A stretch of 64,000 bases of DNA, from the NCBI RefSeq assembly GCF_040869045.1, contig NC_090321.1:181817596-181881595 (forward strand). The letters are read 5' to 3'. The position numbers and the translations under genes were made by a program. The stretch comes from Eurosta solidaginis (lineage: Eukaryota; Arthropoda; Insecta; Diptera; Tephritidae). The notes under the pieces are model-generated. The model was given only the letters and a program-made list of their open reading frames with translations, did not search any database and had not been told where the DNA came from. Positions within the stretch are counted from its first letter, which is position 1. Each line of letters opens with the position of its first letter. Positions 34,452 to 45,343 of this stretch are shown here, one piece after another.

Positions 34452-35204
34452 ATATTAAATATTAAAATTTTTTTTTAAAGTGGCGTGGTCGTTCTTCGAG
34501 TTGCTAGTTTTTATTGAGCACACACATAGTAATAGTAGTAACGTTCCTGCCAAATGTCATCATGATATCTTCAACGACTGCCAAATCACAACTTGGAAAA
34601 CTTTTTAATTACATTCTTTTAAAAGTGGGCGGTGCCACGCCCATTGTCCAAAATGTTACTAATTTTCTATTCTGCGTCATAAGGTCAATCCACCTACCAA
34701 GTTTCACTGCTTTATCCGTCTTTGGTAATGAATTATCGCACTTTTTCGGTTTTTCGAAATTTTCGAAATCGAATAAGTGGGCGTGGTTATTGTCCGATTT
34801 CGTTCATTTTAAATAGCGATCTGAGATGAGTGCCCAGGAACCTACGTACCAAATTTTCAGATACCTCAAAATTTACTCAAGTTATCGTGTTAACGGACAG
34901 ACGGACGGACGGACATGGCTCAATCAAATTTTTTTTTTGATACTGATGATTTTGATATATGGAAGTCTATATCTATCTCGATTCCTTTATACCTGTACAA
35001 CCAACAGTTATCCAATCAAAGTTAATATACTCTGTGAGCTCTGCTCAACTGAGTATAAAAACAAAACTACAATTTTTGATGTTACGTCTCTGCAATGACA
35101 TAGCATATCCGTATATTTTGTCAGTGTATTGTAAAAAATATGCTACGCACGTTTGCAATGCTATGATAGCAGACCATTTGCACAAAATCCTGAACTCGTT
35201 TTTA

Positions 35205-35235
35205 TTTTATTTTATTTTATTTTATTTATTTTTTT
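35205..35235. repeat. (TTTTA)n microsatellite
   Basis: About five TTTTA units, followed by T-rich sequence. Confidence 0.8.
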
Positions 35236-35401
35236 AGAAGAACAGAGTGTGCCATGCACCTGTTACCCCCTATTTGGGATAATAAACTTAAAATATGTCT
35301 TTAAAATATTTCACTAACCAGATGAGAATTACAAGCGCACTCAAGGGCTAATGAATGAAACTAAAGAAAAATGCTCACAGCCTAAATCATTTAAAGAGGC
35401 G
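35236..35401. repeat. Fragment related to the 3' part of the 734-bp LTR insert
   Basis: The words atgtctttaaaatatttcac, taaccagatgagaattaca and agcgcactcaagggct match 30718-30800 at most positions. This shows that the 734-bp insert belongs to a dispersed family. Confidence 0.6.
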
Positions 35402-36343
35402 CACAGTGGTCGGTTCCATAGGCCAAAAATAAAGAAAATCAAAGTGAAAACTTGTTACCAAATGTGTTGTTAGTATCTCTTATTAAAACAGCCTTTCAAA
35501 AGGTATATTTGTTTTTCTTGTATTCGAACTGTACTTTTACTGTGTAAGTATAGCTTCAAAATACCATAACCCCGTATTAGTTGGTTTTTGCAGTGTGAGC
35601 AAGTTAAAAATAAAGTGCAAGTTTAAGCTATTTAAAAATACATAAAATATGATTGCATTGAAATAAATGGAAATGAATATTGAAGTCAAAGGTATTTATT
35701 TCATGTCTTTAGATTGTTGTTTTTTTTTTTTTTTTTGTTATTTAAAATTTCACCAGTGCCTTTATTAGTGTTTATTTGCACAAATATTTCAATTTCAGCT
35801 AAAGTTTTAGTTGGGTTCCTCACTGATCCTCACGTTGGGACTTATATCTTGTTATTAGCCAAAGTTTTATAATTCTGAAGTGTTAATATCAGCTGCCACT
35901 TTATGCCACTAACTATGTTTTGCGACAGTTTTCTGATAGCGTCAACCTGATAAATTATTGTCGTATGTTATATGTACTTACATGTAACATACGACATTAT
36001 TTTATCCAGGCGACGATATGCAAATGTAAACTTTTGTGTGTGTTTGTTGTTTTGTTATTGTTATATATGCAAGCTCTTTTAATAACTTTAATTTCTTTCC
36101 TTAATCCTATTAAACATTATATTTGCGATAAACACATCTTACCACTTTTCCCTCCACATCTACTTACTTTTTGTATGCATGCGGTGAAAGTGGGTGTTGT
36201 GGGTAGGTATAAAGGTTATCACCCGCACCAATTTTATGAAAAAATTATTCTCACATGTTTGTAAAGCCGTGACCAAAGTTTCACGTTGATATCTCTACTG
36301 AAAGTATTTTTGGGCACCAACTCCATATAAGACCGACCACTGT
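35402..36343. mobile_element. TIR element with CACAGTGGTCGGT ends
   Basis: CACAGTGGTCGGT at about 35403-35415 is matched by its reverse complement ACCGACCACTGTG at about 36331-36343, giving 942 bp. The flanks (aggcg left, agcgg right) do not form a clear duplication. The terminal heptamer equals the consensus RAG signal heptamer; Transib and Chapaev-type transposons are candidates. No transposase is seen. Confidence 0.5.
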
Positions 36344-37536
36344 GAGCGGTAGACTTTGTTTTACAGTGCATTGTGGCGTCCAAGTCTATTTGTTCTAAAG
36401 CTTAAAGAACAGCCGAGTAACAGATACAAAGCGTAGCAAGAGAGTGTTGAAATGGAAACCACCCGTTGCATTGGTTTCTCTACAAATGTATAAGTATCGT
36501 CCATCATCCCCTCAATCCGACACCTGCAACATTTTGCGGTTGGTTAACGCTGACAACTAGCGGGCGCATCGTAGCAAAAATCACGCCGTTCTACATACAT
36601 ATCTACCATTTGCATCTAAACATACATAGGAAAAATTTTATAAAAACCAACAGAACAACACAACATTTTCAGTACGAATTCGTATGGTGGTTGACTAAGA
36701 TTGCTTTTGGCATGAACGCAAATATCCGGGGGTGTTTGCTGAAAAAAATTATTCATAAACTAAATCTACTAAAACTAAATAAGTGGCAATCAGTAAAATA
36801 TATTTAAAAAGGATGTGTGGATTATTTGGTGAAATAAAATATGTAAGGCACCAAGGATGAGTGATTGTGAATTTAATATATATAATTGACGGATTTTTTG
36901 TGTTGTGAAGTGGATTAATTAAGAAAATTTCTAATGTTATGTTCTACTAATGGTGCTAGAAAAATGTAACTTGCACATGTAAAGTATATGTGTACACTGC
37001 AAATGTAATTTAAGAAACCTTACAAATACAACGTACAAATATATAACTGAAAAAATCACAGTCGCAGTGTGATCATCAAAAAGATAAGCTAACACAAAAC
37101 TCACAACCCGAAGCAGCCAACGCAGAAAACAGATCTTATTCAAACAAACGATTCTTAATAATAATAACACAGTGCGAGATTGAAAATTTAGTCTTCATAC
37201 TTCAAGTTGTAGTTCTAGTGGAGCATTCAAAACTTGTATACTGAGAATTTTGAGTACACCTTTAAAATCTGCTGTTAGGGTCCGAAAACCGCGCATACTG
37301 GCGTGTTACTACAATAGTATTCATTCTATGGAACATGATTTTTGTTTCCCTTATAAAGTATTCCAAAGTCACAGATGAAGCCTTTGACTCAATTGTGAGT
37401 CAAACTTTAAGTAATTTCCTTTTAACTAGAAATTTTAAAAACTGTGAAAAATTACGAACGAATGAAACATTAAACTTAGGGATGTAATTTATACGAAAAA
37501 TTACAATTTTCTCTACCATTTTTTCTAATGAGGAAC
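36344..37536. other. Non-coding stretch upstream of Rab32
   Basis: AT-rich with only short chance ORFs. I see no exon that I can support. It could hold 5' UTR exons or promoters of Rab32, but nothing in the sequence shows it. Confidence 0.35.
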
Positions 37537-37538
37537 TA

Positions 37539-38230
37539 CCCTGCAAAAATCGCGAGTACTCCGTGCATGCATGTATGGAGTACTCGCTATGGACCAACGG
37601 AGTGCTCCAAAGTTAACCACAATTCATACAAAAAATATGGTCCAATTAATATTGCGATGTCCTAGGACTGGACCATATACTCCAGCTCCGCATTACATCA
37701 GAGTAATCCATGGAGTACCCACAGTCCAATACACATCGTGTAGTGAGTACAACCGTTAAAAACGAGCAATGATCGGCTTACAATATCCCTGCAAAAATCG
37801 TTGGATCATGTGGTCCACTGGAGTACTTACCATTATACTCCACTGTAATGCAGCAATGGACCAACTCATGTTTCTACACGAACATATTGTAAGCCGAACA
37901 TTGCTCGTTTTTAACGATTGTGATCACTACACGATGTTTATTGGACTGTGGGTACTCCATGGATTACTCTGATGTAATGCGGAGCTGGAGTATATGATCC
38001 AGTCCTAGGACATCGCAATGTTAATTGGACCATATTTTTTGTATGAATTGTGGTTAATTTTGGAGCACTTGGTTGGTCCATATCGAGTACTCCATACATG
38101 CATGCATGGAGTACTCGCGATTTTTGCAGGGATGTTCGTGTAGAAACATGAGTTGGTCCATTGCTGCATTACAGTGGAGTATAATGGTAAGTACTCCAGT
38201 GGACCACGTGATCCAACGATTTTTGCAGGG
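37539..38230. mobile_element. 345-bp MITE, host copy, carrying an inverted copy of itself
   Basis: The ends are CCCTGCAAAAATCG (37539) and its reverse complement (to 38230), flanked by TA on each side (37537-37538, 38231-38232). An inner element of identical type occupies 37787-38131. Removing it and its 2-bp duplication leaves exactly 345 bp, equal to the inner copy. No coding potential. Confidence 0.9.
37787..38131. mobile_element. 345-bp MITE, inserted copy
   Basis: It starts CCCTGCAAAAATCG and ends with the reverse complement. AT flanks both sides (37785-37786, 38132-38133). It is the reverse complement of the host copy throughout, with few mismatches. Confidence 0.9.
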
Positions 38231-38232
38231 TA

Positions 38233-38628
38233 AGACTCCATTGGTACCTTAACGTATCTTGTATATTTTACAAAGAAACACTTTTAAGCTCATTTTAGCT
38301 TGTGATGGCTGGGACAAGTCAGATTGGAATCACAACTGTGCGAATAAATTTCAGCTGACTATATCAATGTAAACATTTATTTTATTTTTGACAAAAGAAA
38401 ATAATTATTAAAATTGGATTCCCAAAAGATTAGGATTCACGTACACTATTCCTTATCCGAGGTGTCTTTTTCGCTGCACTGACCCTTATGCAACCGTTAA
38501 TTTTTCCAAATGAAATGTCTGAGAAACATTAGGTAATATACCTAAAAAATATTTTTAAGAAATATCTTCATTCTAGAGAATGAGGAAAAAATAAAAACAA
38601 GAGAATGATTTAGTATGTATGTATATTA
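38233..38628. other. Non-coding stretch
   Basis: No feature is recognised. Confidence 0.35.
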
Positions 38629-39020
38629 ACCTGGGTCGATTTCTATGGACGAAAGTTAACCGATATCGCGCCATCGATTTTTCGATAGGATTTGGGCTCG
38701 GGAAAAAAAGTTCCACTACGCATACCCAAAAAAATAATTTTCGAGCTTGCGAAAAAAATGGCGAAAGGGTAAATTTTTCGACCAAAACACTCCCCAAAGC
38801 CCAACAAATTTTCATTTTCGTTATCGTTTTTACAACAGTTTTTTGAAAAAAAAATATTTTTTGGGTTTTGGTGAGTGTTTTGGTCGAAAAATTTACCCTT
38901 TCGCCATTTTTTTCGCAGGCTCGAAAATTATTTTTTTGAGTATTCGTAGTGGAACTTGTTACCTGAGCCCAAATCCTATCGAAAAATCGATGGCGCGCTA
39001 TCGGTTAATAAATCGACCCA
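38629..39020. mobile_element. Foldback MITE with CTGGGTCGATTT ends
   Basis: The left arm (from ctgggtcgatttctatgg) pairs with the right arm (to aaatcgacccag) over about 150-170 bp, including aaaatcgatgg-type and ttggtcgaaaaatttaccct words. The centre is about 60-70 bp. No ORF is shared between arms. Confidence 0.8.
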
Positions 39021-39220
39021 GTCTAATGTATATATTAGGATGACTGCAGTGGTATGGGGGAAAACATTTTTCCGGAATGTTGTTAACAGAAACAGATTTT
39101 AAGAAACCCTAATTTTAAGTACGATTGCATCTTATAAAGCCGCTGGGAGCTAAAAGTTGTTTTGCCGATATTTGTTAACCTCCTTATTAATAAAAAAATA
39201 ATTTAAAAAAAATTTTAAGT

Positions 39221-40036
39221 TAAACGGTTTTATTGAAAACAATACTTACATGAAGTAACAATAATACTAAAAGCTAGAAAATAATTAGGTAGGTCCTAGG
39301 TACTAGTCATCGTGGAGTGTGATCAATCTAGGTCGTTGATCAGACAATTAAACAAAAGCGTAGGGCGCGTGAAATTTCTAAAAATGTCAGGCGTATCATA
39401 ACCTGATTAAGGTTCAGTTGGTCTTATATATGACTATCAATAGAAATTTGGCGCGTCCAACGCTTTTATTTAATTGTCTGATCAACGCCGTAGATTGATG
39501 AGGAGTGTGATGACTAGTACCTAGGACGTGCCTAATTATTTTCTAGCTTTTATTATTATTATTATTCATGTAGGTATTGTTTTCAATAAAACCGTTTAAC
39601 TTAAAAAGTTTTTAGTTTTTATTTAATTGCCTATTATTTCTCATTCTATTTACTTCATTTAGTGACTCATTATTACAAGGACTGTTTCCTGACAATTTGT
39701 TACAATCTAAGTCCTCAATACATAATCCTTTCAAAGAGTTTACTCGACTCTGCGCCACGTATGCTTGTCCCTCCTACAACTCCAAAATATTTTGATGTCA
39801 CTTCTACCGGACTGTATGTAATATTTGTTCCAAATATGAGCCAAATCGGACCACAAATACGACTTTTGTGAATATCTCGATCCTTGCGTCACTTAGCGGC
39901 GATTTTTTCTTATTTTTGCATTGTCTTCGGGGTCTGAACTATACTCCAAGTTTCAAGCCTGTAGCTTATCGGAAGTTACTTAAATTTCAATTACAAAATT
40001 CGTGCCAGTCAACTCAACCTAAATAAAACCGTTTAA
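39221..40036. mobile_element. AAACGGTTTTATT composite element, second copy
   Basis: The foldback module (39221-39600) is followed by the module related to 5744-6400 in reverse. The outer ends are taaacggttttatt and aataaaaccgttta. It is about 0.82 kb against 1.05 kb for the copy at 5744, because one 118-bp unit and other parts are missing. It ends 220 bp before the Rab32 start codon. Confidence 0.7.
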
Positions 40037-40257
40037 AAATACAAAATTTTGAGGGTATGTAGAAATTCTGAATATAGAGTTTGTGTGTACTCGACTTGAA
40101 ATACAACTGGGGTTCACCTAATTTATATTTTTATTTTATCAAACAGTGTAATTATGCAATAATTTTTCAAATCGCTTGCTAGACCACATATTTAGTTCGT
40201 TAGTGGTTCTTATATTTGAACGGAGTCTGAACGGTGTATTAGGCGTATAATTGTACT

Positions 40258-42810
40258 ATGCAAAACGTTGAATCTCAAACCGAAATTCGTACGGATGATG
40301 AAAATTTGGATTTAGAAAAAATTGGATCTACAGAGCTTTTGGATAGCGCACTAGCTAGAACGGCTTCTACAACAACCACTACAGATACTACGAGTACTAC
40401 AGGAAAATCAAAGACTAGCAACCCTGAATGTGTACAATCAGACCCGGAAACACGTCGTAAAAGTAAAACACGCTCACGTTTCACATCAGCATTACGTAAA
40501 TTGTCGGGTAGAAAGAAACGACCGTTATCGAAAGATGACTCAACTGAAAATTCTATTGCTAGAGGACCATACGCTGAAATTGTATCTGCACCAGAAACAG
40601 TAATCTCTAGTGGTGGTGAGGAGGAAACTGGCGATATTAATGCTGCCAATATAACGCCTGAAACAAAACCCAAAAAGAAAAGTAAGTTAGCACGACGCTT
40701 TCTATTGGGCAGTTTGAAAAAACCGAAAAGCGGTGCTATTAAAAAAAGTATTGATGAAGATGATGAAGTAGATAATGTAATAGAACAAGGTGGTAATCAA
40801 GATGAAACAACGGTAGAGGACGTCGGTACAAATACAACAACAGATAAAGTAGTTGGAAGCCCACGTACAAAGCGTCTTGTAAAAATAACGCTTAGTGAAA
40901 CACAACAGAAAACAGTTCATGAGCTAGAAGAGGACGCCGACAAGCAACTGATAGACGTCACAGCTGCTGTAGTAGCGGGCGCATCAACCGAAACGGATTA
41001 TCTGCCACCTATTGCAGCTAAAGTGCAGTCAAGTGTTAAAGAAGCTACCGGCGACGAGGATGACGAGTTAAGCCCAGCTACTTCGGCCTCTCGAGCTGCC
41101 ACATCAACAAAAAAGAAAAGGCTTAAAACGAAGAAGAGTGCACTCAAAGAAGCAGCAGTCACTATAATAAAAACCACAGCTACTAGTGGTAATAACGGCG
41201 GCACCGTTAGTGCTGCTCCAGGTACGCAAAAGCAACCCACCGCAATAGCACAAAAATCATCTACAACACGTACAACAACTATAACCACTGACGAAAAGTT
41301 CGTTATCACACATAATACGCGCGATACACCGCCACGCGAGCGCGCTCCCGCCAAACCGGGACGAGTGAATGCGCGGCTTCCATTAGAAAATCTAACAACG
41401 CCGCCCGCAAGTACCGGAGCTATACGTAAAACGAATACACGTACTGCCCCTAGCGCCGTTGCCGCCACAATCACTACAGATCATTCAGTGGGGCGTGAGC
41501 AGCGTACACGCTTTGGTGCGGTTAGTATAGCAGCAGCTGTCGCTGGTAAAAGACAGCGCAATAGTAGCGCTAAAAGTTCAACGAAAAGTGCATCAAGCAA
41601 AAGTGTTGCCAACCCGACGGCGACTACCACAACCACCGCCGTAAAAGTTGTCGAAACTGAATTAATGCAACGCGGTCATCGTTATCCCAAACCGACCACA
41701 ACAACAATAAAAGCACCGATTACAATTATAGCCAACGCTGAAGGGACAACGTCAGCAACCTCCACACAACAGTTGCAAGCAAACCCCAGCAGTAACGGCA
41801 CATCAATAGTGGCTAACCCACAAACACGCTCTGAAATATCTTCAAATGTGGATACTCTAACAACACTCATTGATAAAAACCTCAAGAAGCCAACAAATAG
41901 TGCTAGCATTACGCCATCGGACTCAACTACCAAGACAGTTACGGAATCAGCCATTGCATCGGAAGCAATTGAAACACAGATACAATTTCAATTAGACTCT
42001 CACGCAGCTTCTAATAATCAAGCGCATAAAAAAACACAAAGTCCGCAACAACAACAATCGGTTCTCGCACCACAAATATTGGTGAACGACGATACCGCAT
42101 TATCCGCAACACAATCAACCGAAACGATACAATCCAACGCCGTATTATCGGATTACCAAGAAATATCTACGTCGTCGCTTGCCACAACAGAAACTCGATC
42201 ATCACACATAGCACATTTTCGTCATCCATCATCGAGTAAAGTTATTTATCCAGATCCGGGCATATACAACGACGACGAGATAAACACATCGCTGCGTAAC
42301 AAGTCAGAAACATCATTGTATATTGCTGACGAATTAGTAACTACAGCGAGCAGCAGTGGTGCAGACGAAGTCGTTTCATCGGCGGAAAGTGCACAACCTA
42401 GCGATTTCTCGGGTAATAATATACGTGATCTCAATTTACTAGGCTCCGCTTTAAGAAAGGAGGACCTTGAACAAGCACGCGGCCCACCATTACAACCAAC
42501 TGTACATTTTGCCGTCGGTAGTGTGGTACGTCCTCAGCCACAAGTCAATTCATTCGATAGTTCTTTACACGAAAACAGTTCCTACGATTCAGGTCCGAAT
42601 AGTGGTGATTCGCATAGCGAATCTAGTCGCCGTCGTATACGTTATATTGCACAACCGGATACGTTTGACGAGGATTTTGATAGTATTCAAAAGAGACAAG
42701 GTAATAATCGAGCAAAAGCTAGTAAATATTCAGTGAATTCAGAATACGATTCGGGCGATAATCAGATGCCGGCTTTTGGTGATTTGACTATGGAGCAGGA
42801 AATGGAACCG
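40258..42810 (+). CDS. Rab32: Rab32 long-isoform first coding exon (N-terminal extension)
   Basis: An 851-codon exon. The ATG is the first after an in-frame TAG at 40240-40242 and has A at -3. The exon ends at the donor gtaagc (42811), in phase 0, and joins exon 2 at 50239. The product is rich in Ser, Thr and Ala, with poly-Thr and Ala-Thr stretches and no folded domain that I recognise. Two basic clusters stand out (residues about 66-89, with RFTSALRKLSGRKKR, and about 138-163, with KKKSKLARRFLLGSLKKPK). The last third is acidic and Ser rich. Drosophila Rab32/lightoid also has long isoforms with an N-terminal extension, which supports the join. If unspliced, the frame would stop two codons later (TGA), and an AATAAA at 42848 could end a short transcript. 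Confidence 0.8.
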
Positions 42811-43029
42811 GTAAGCTGATTATGTGCTTATAATTGTATTGTAAAGCAATAAATGGAGGAGAACGTGTAATAGATATTGACGGGGTATGATGGTGTGCAA
42901 CAGTTGTAAGAAAATATTTTTTGATTGACTTTTCAGTAAGCCTACAAGTGCAATCTTAATTTTTTTGTGCATTTTGCTTTTCTTTTGCTGTCTTTGATTA
43001 CTCAGTGATATTCTTTGTTCAATTCAGAT
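42811..43029. other. Start of Rab32 intron 1
   Basis: The donor gtaagc is at 42811. A possible poly(A) signal AATAAA lies at 42848-42853. No other feature is seen. Confidence 0.5.
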
Positions 43030-44085
43030 GAAAATAAATAAGGCATGGCTAAAACTCAGCCACATTCCACAGAGATGGATCAATCCAAAGATAGTATGCA
43101 TTCTACTTAAAGAAGGAAGCCTGCGTTTACAAAGCCGAATGACGCAGGTTCATCAGCCTTACGTGTTTTCCTCCAAACCCCGGAGAGACTCTTAGATGTC
43201 CACAACATATGTATATAATCTGAACATTCGCTACCTTTCCAGTTTTTAACATACATATGTACTTCAAGAGCGAATCCGACAGCTCTCTCAGCACACAGAT
43301 AGGGAAAGGGTATTCTTTCGAAGACTTTACTCAAACCTTTGTTTGACATAGAAAAAGCTTCTAATAATCGACTTCCTACTAAATTTCGGACTAGACCGGC
43401 CAATTATGGAATTCGAAAAGGTACCCCGAGGTACTGTGGAACCTAAAATGACCTTACTAATGAAACTAGGAAGTACTGGTTGTCTAGTAATAGGGGGCTA
43501 AAAATAAATTCTACGAAGGCTGGTTCTATTCTCCAGCCGATACAATATACCATATTTCAGTCTGCTACTCTTAAATGTTATGAGGCTCAAACATTTCCGG
43601 ATGTTAAATACCTCAGCGCTAACTTGGACAGTAAACTAAACTGGAACAACCATGTCAAGGACAGCACGAGGAAAACTATACCTTTACGCTTATAATCCCA
43701 CAATGGGTAAACACTCTGCAGCGACCCCCCTATAATGTCGAGCTAACACAGAACTATCGCGTTAAGACGAAGTACTAATTCTAATTCTGTTCCCATTCTG
43801 TCCCACATTGTGATGTCCTAGGACTTAACAATTTTACTCCTTTGCAGAATTTTTAGATGCGTTCTTAACGGATTCAGTGGTAGGTTGTTCTGAAATAATA
43901 TTCTTTTGTTAATTAAATTGAATACAATACATACATACATATGATCAGATTTAAACGCTGCTGTTGCAAGTGTGGCTACCAAATGTACCGCTCTGCATTC
44001 GATTACCACTAATTCAGAGGTAGCCATTAAAGCTGTAGTGCGAAACTGTCGCTTTGCACAACTTTCTCCCATTTTTTCTTGACTT
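43030..44085 (+). pseudogene. Decayed LINE (RT region) in Rab32 intron 1
   Basis: The + strand translation contains AWLKLSHIPQRWINPKIVCI, which resembles an RT fingers block, and near 43480-43695 SSNRGLKINSTKAGSI, then FPDVKYLSANLDSKLNWNNHV, equivalent to VKYLGIILDSKLSW of the LOA-like LINEs. A weak RNase H-like stretch (SEVAIKAVV) lies near 44010. All frames are broken. It is probably LOA, R1 or Jockey related; the clade is unclear. Confidence 0.6.
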
Positions 44086-44530
44086 TAGTTTACTTTCCTT
44101 GTTAACGCGCTGCTCTAGCCAGGATAGACGAATAATTTGTTAAATTTTCTACCTATTTATAGAAGACTCCTTTCTCCCCCTAGCTCAATCAGTTCTATCA
44201 CAATGAGCCAGCCGTCCTAATTGTCCTCCTCTGTTTGCTTTCGTTTATTATTCATGGTTCATGCAATACAGTCATACGACTGACACTAACGTCTCTAGTC
44301 TGGTAGAAGATGGTGGGCAAACAGATCAATCAACTTAAGGTTGGGAAGGTGCAAGGGTTAGTATGCCTGTGAATATAAGGTGCGCTGAGCAGCGCATCTA
44401 CTTCACTTGATGTTTCTACATATGTTACCACAAAGAGGTTCTTAGACCAGGAGAATACAACATGTCGAAACCAGCCGACCACAACGATATCAGATAACAA
44501 GGCAAGACGTTAATTAAACCGTTTAAAAAC
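44086..44530. other. Intronic non-coding stretch
   Basis: Possible further LINE decay. An attaaaccgttta word at 44515 matches the end of the composite TIR elements, but without a partner. Confidence 0.35.
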
Positions 44531-44536
44531 TTACCT

Positions 44537-44903
44537 GGCGGCCACCGTGGTGTGATGGTAGCGTGCTCCGCCTACCACACCGAATTCCCCAGGTTCACAC
44601 CGCGGGCAAAGCAACATCAAAATTTTAGAAATAAGGGTTTTCAATTAGAAGAAAATTTTTCTAAGCGGGGTCGCCCCTCGGCAGCGTTTGGCAAGCGCTC
44701 CGGGTGTATTTCTGCCATGAAAACCTCTCAGTGAAAACTCGTCTGCCTTGCAGATGCCGTTCGGAGTCGGCATAAAACATGTAGGTCCCGTCCGGCCAAT
44801 TTGTAGGGAAAATCAAAAGGAGCACGACGCAAATTGAAAGAGAAGCTCGGCCTTAGATCTCTTCGGAGGTTATCGCGCCTTACATTTATTTATTTTTTTT
44901 TAT
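44537..44903 (+). mobile_element. tRNA-derived SINE, copy 1
   Basis: It starts ggcggccaccgtggtgtgat with an A-box-like tgatggtagcgtg and a B-box-like aggttcacacc. The body (gcggggtcgcccctcggcag; gatgccgttcggagtcggca) is shared with 46310-46671, and the end is T-rich. The flanks aaaaacttacct (44525-44536) and aaaaactttcct (44904-44915) form a 12-bp duplication with one mismatch. It needs LINE enzymes to move. Confidence 0.85.
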
Positions 44904-44915
44904 AAAAACTTTCCT

Positions 44916-45343
44916 AATGTCTCTGAGAGAGAACGGAAGTAATAAGGTTTAGACAGTGGTAGAAATGTTGAAGTCAAGACATACGGCAGTGTAATGAAAA
45001 AAGTGGCGCTAGCCTGTGCTCCTAAGGTCAGTAGTCCCGTTAAGGCCCCGAGACGTATATGTAATACTTGCAACAAGGAGTTTTGAATTAGAAAACCAAA
45101 AAAAGAAATCCTACAAAATTTTACTAATTGTAGCAGCATACATGTGACAAGAAAAGAATTTAAAATTTGGTACGTTCGATTATTGAATACAAAAACTAAA
45201 AATCTAAAGGTCGGGGCCTTAAGTATTCACGTAATCGTTCCCGATGAACCGTTAATTTGGAATACTCAGACCACGTTTGTTTGATACCACGTCACGAGGT
45301 ACGAATGCTCCAAATAAGTTAATAAATAATTTTCTAAACATAA
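44916..45343. other. Intronic non-coding stretch
   Basis: No element end or ORF is recognised. Confidence 0.35.

Larger units (their letters stand above)
26648..35057 (-). mobile_element. Long DINE-1-like element, copy D3, with tandem array
   Basis: It is read on the minus strand. Its 5' end (actcagttgagcagagctcac) is at 35057 with the GTCCGTCCGTCCGTCTGTCC tract near 34900. Its 3' hairpin (gttcgggtgtaaccgaac on the + strand, 26663-26680) and cttac tail lie at 26648. Between them are the 130-bp array, several ccacgccc blocks, and the LTR element at 29778-34451. Without the LTR element it is about 3.7 kb, longer than D1, D4 and D5 mainly because of the array. Confidence 0.6.

Noticed and set aside
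40998..41474. Minus-strand frames opposite the Rab32 first exon
   Set aside because: These are shadows of the low-complexity coding exon; no start context or recognisable domain.
44515..44530. aaaccgttta as an end of the composite TIR element
   Set aside because: It is a single short word with no partner end or shared interior.
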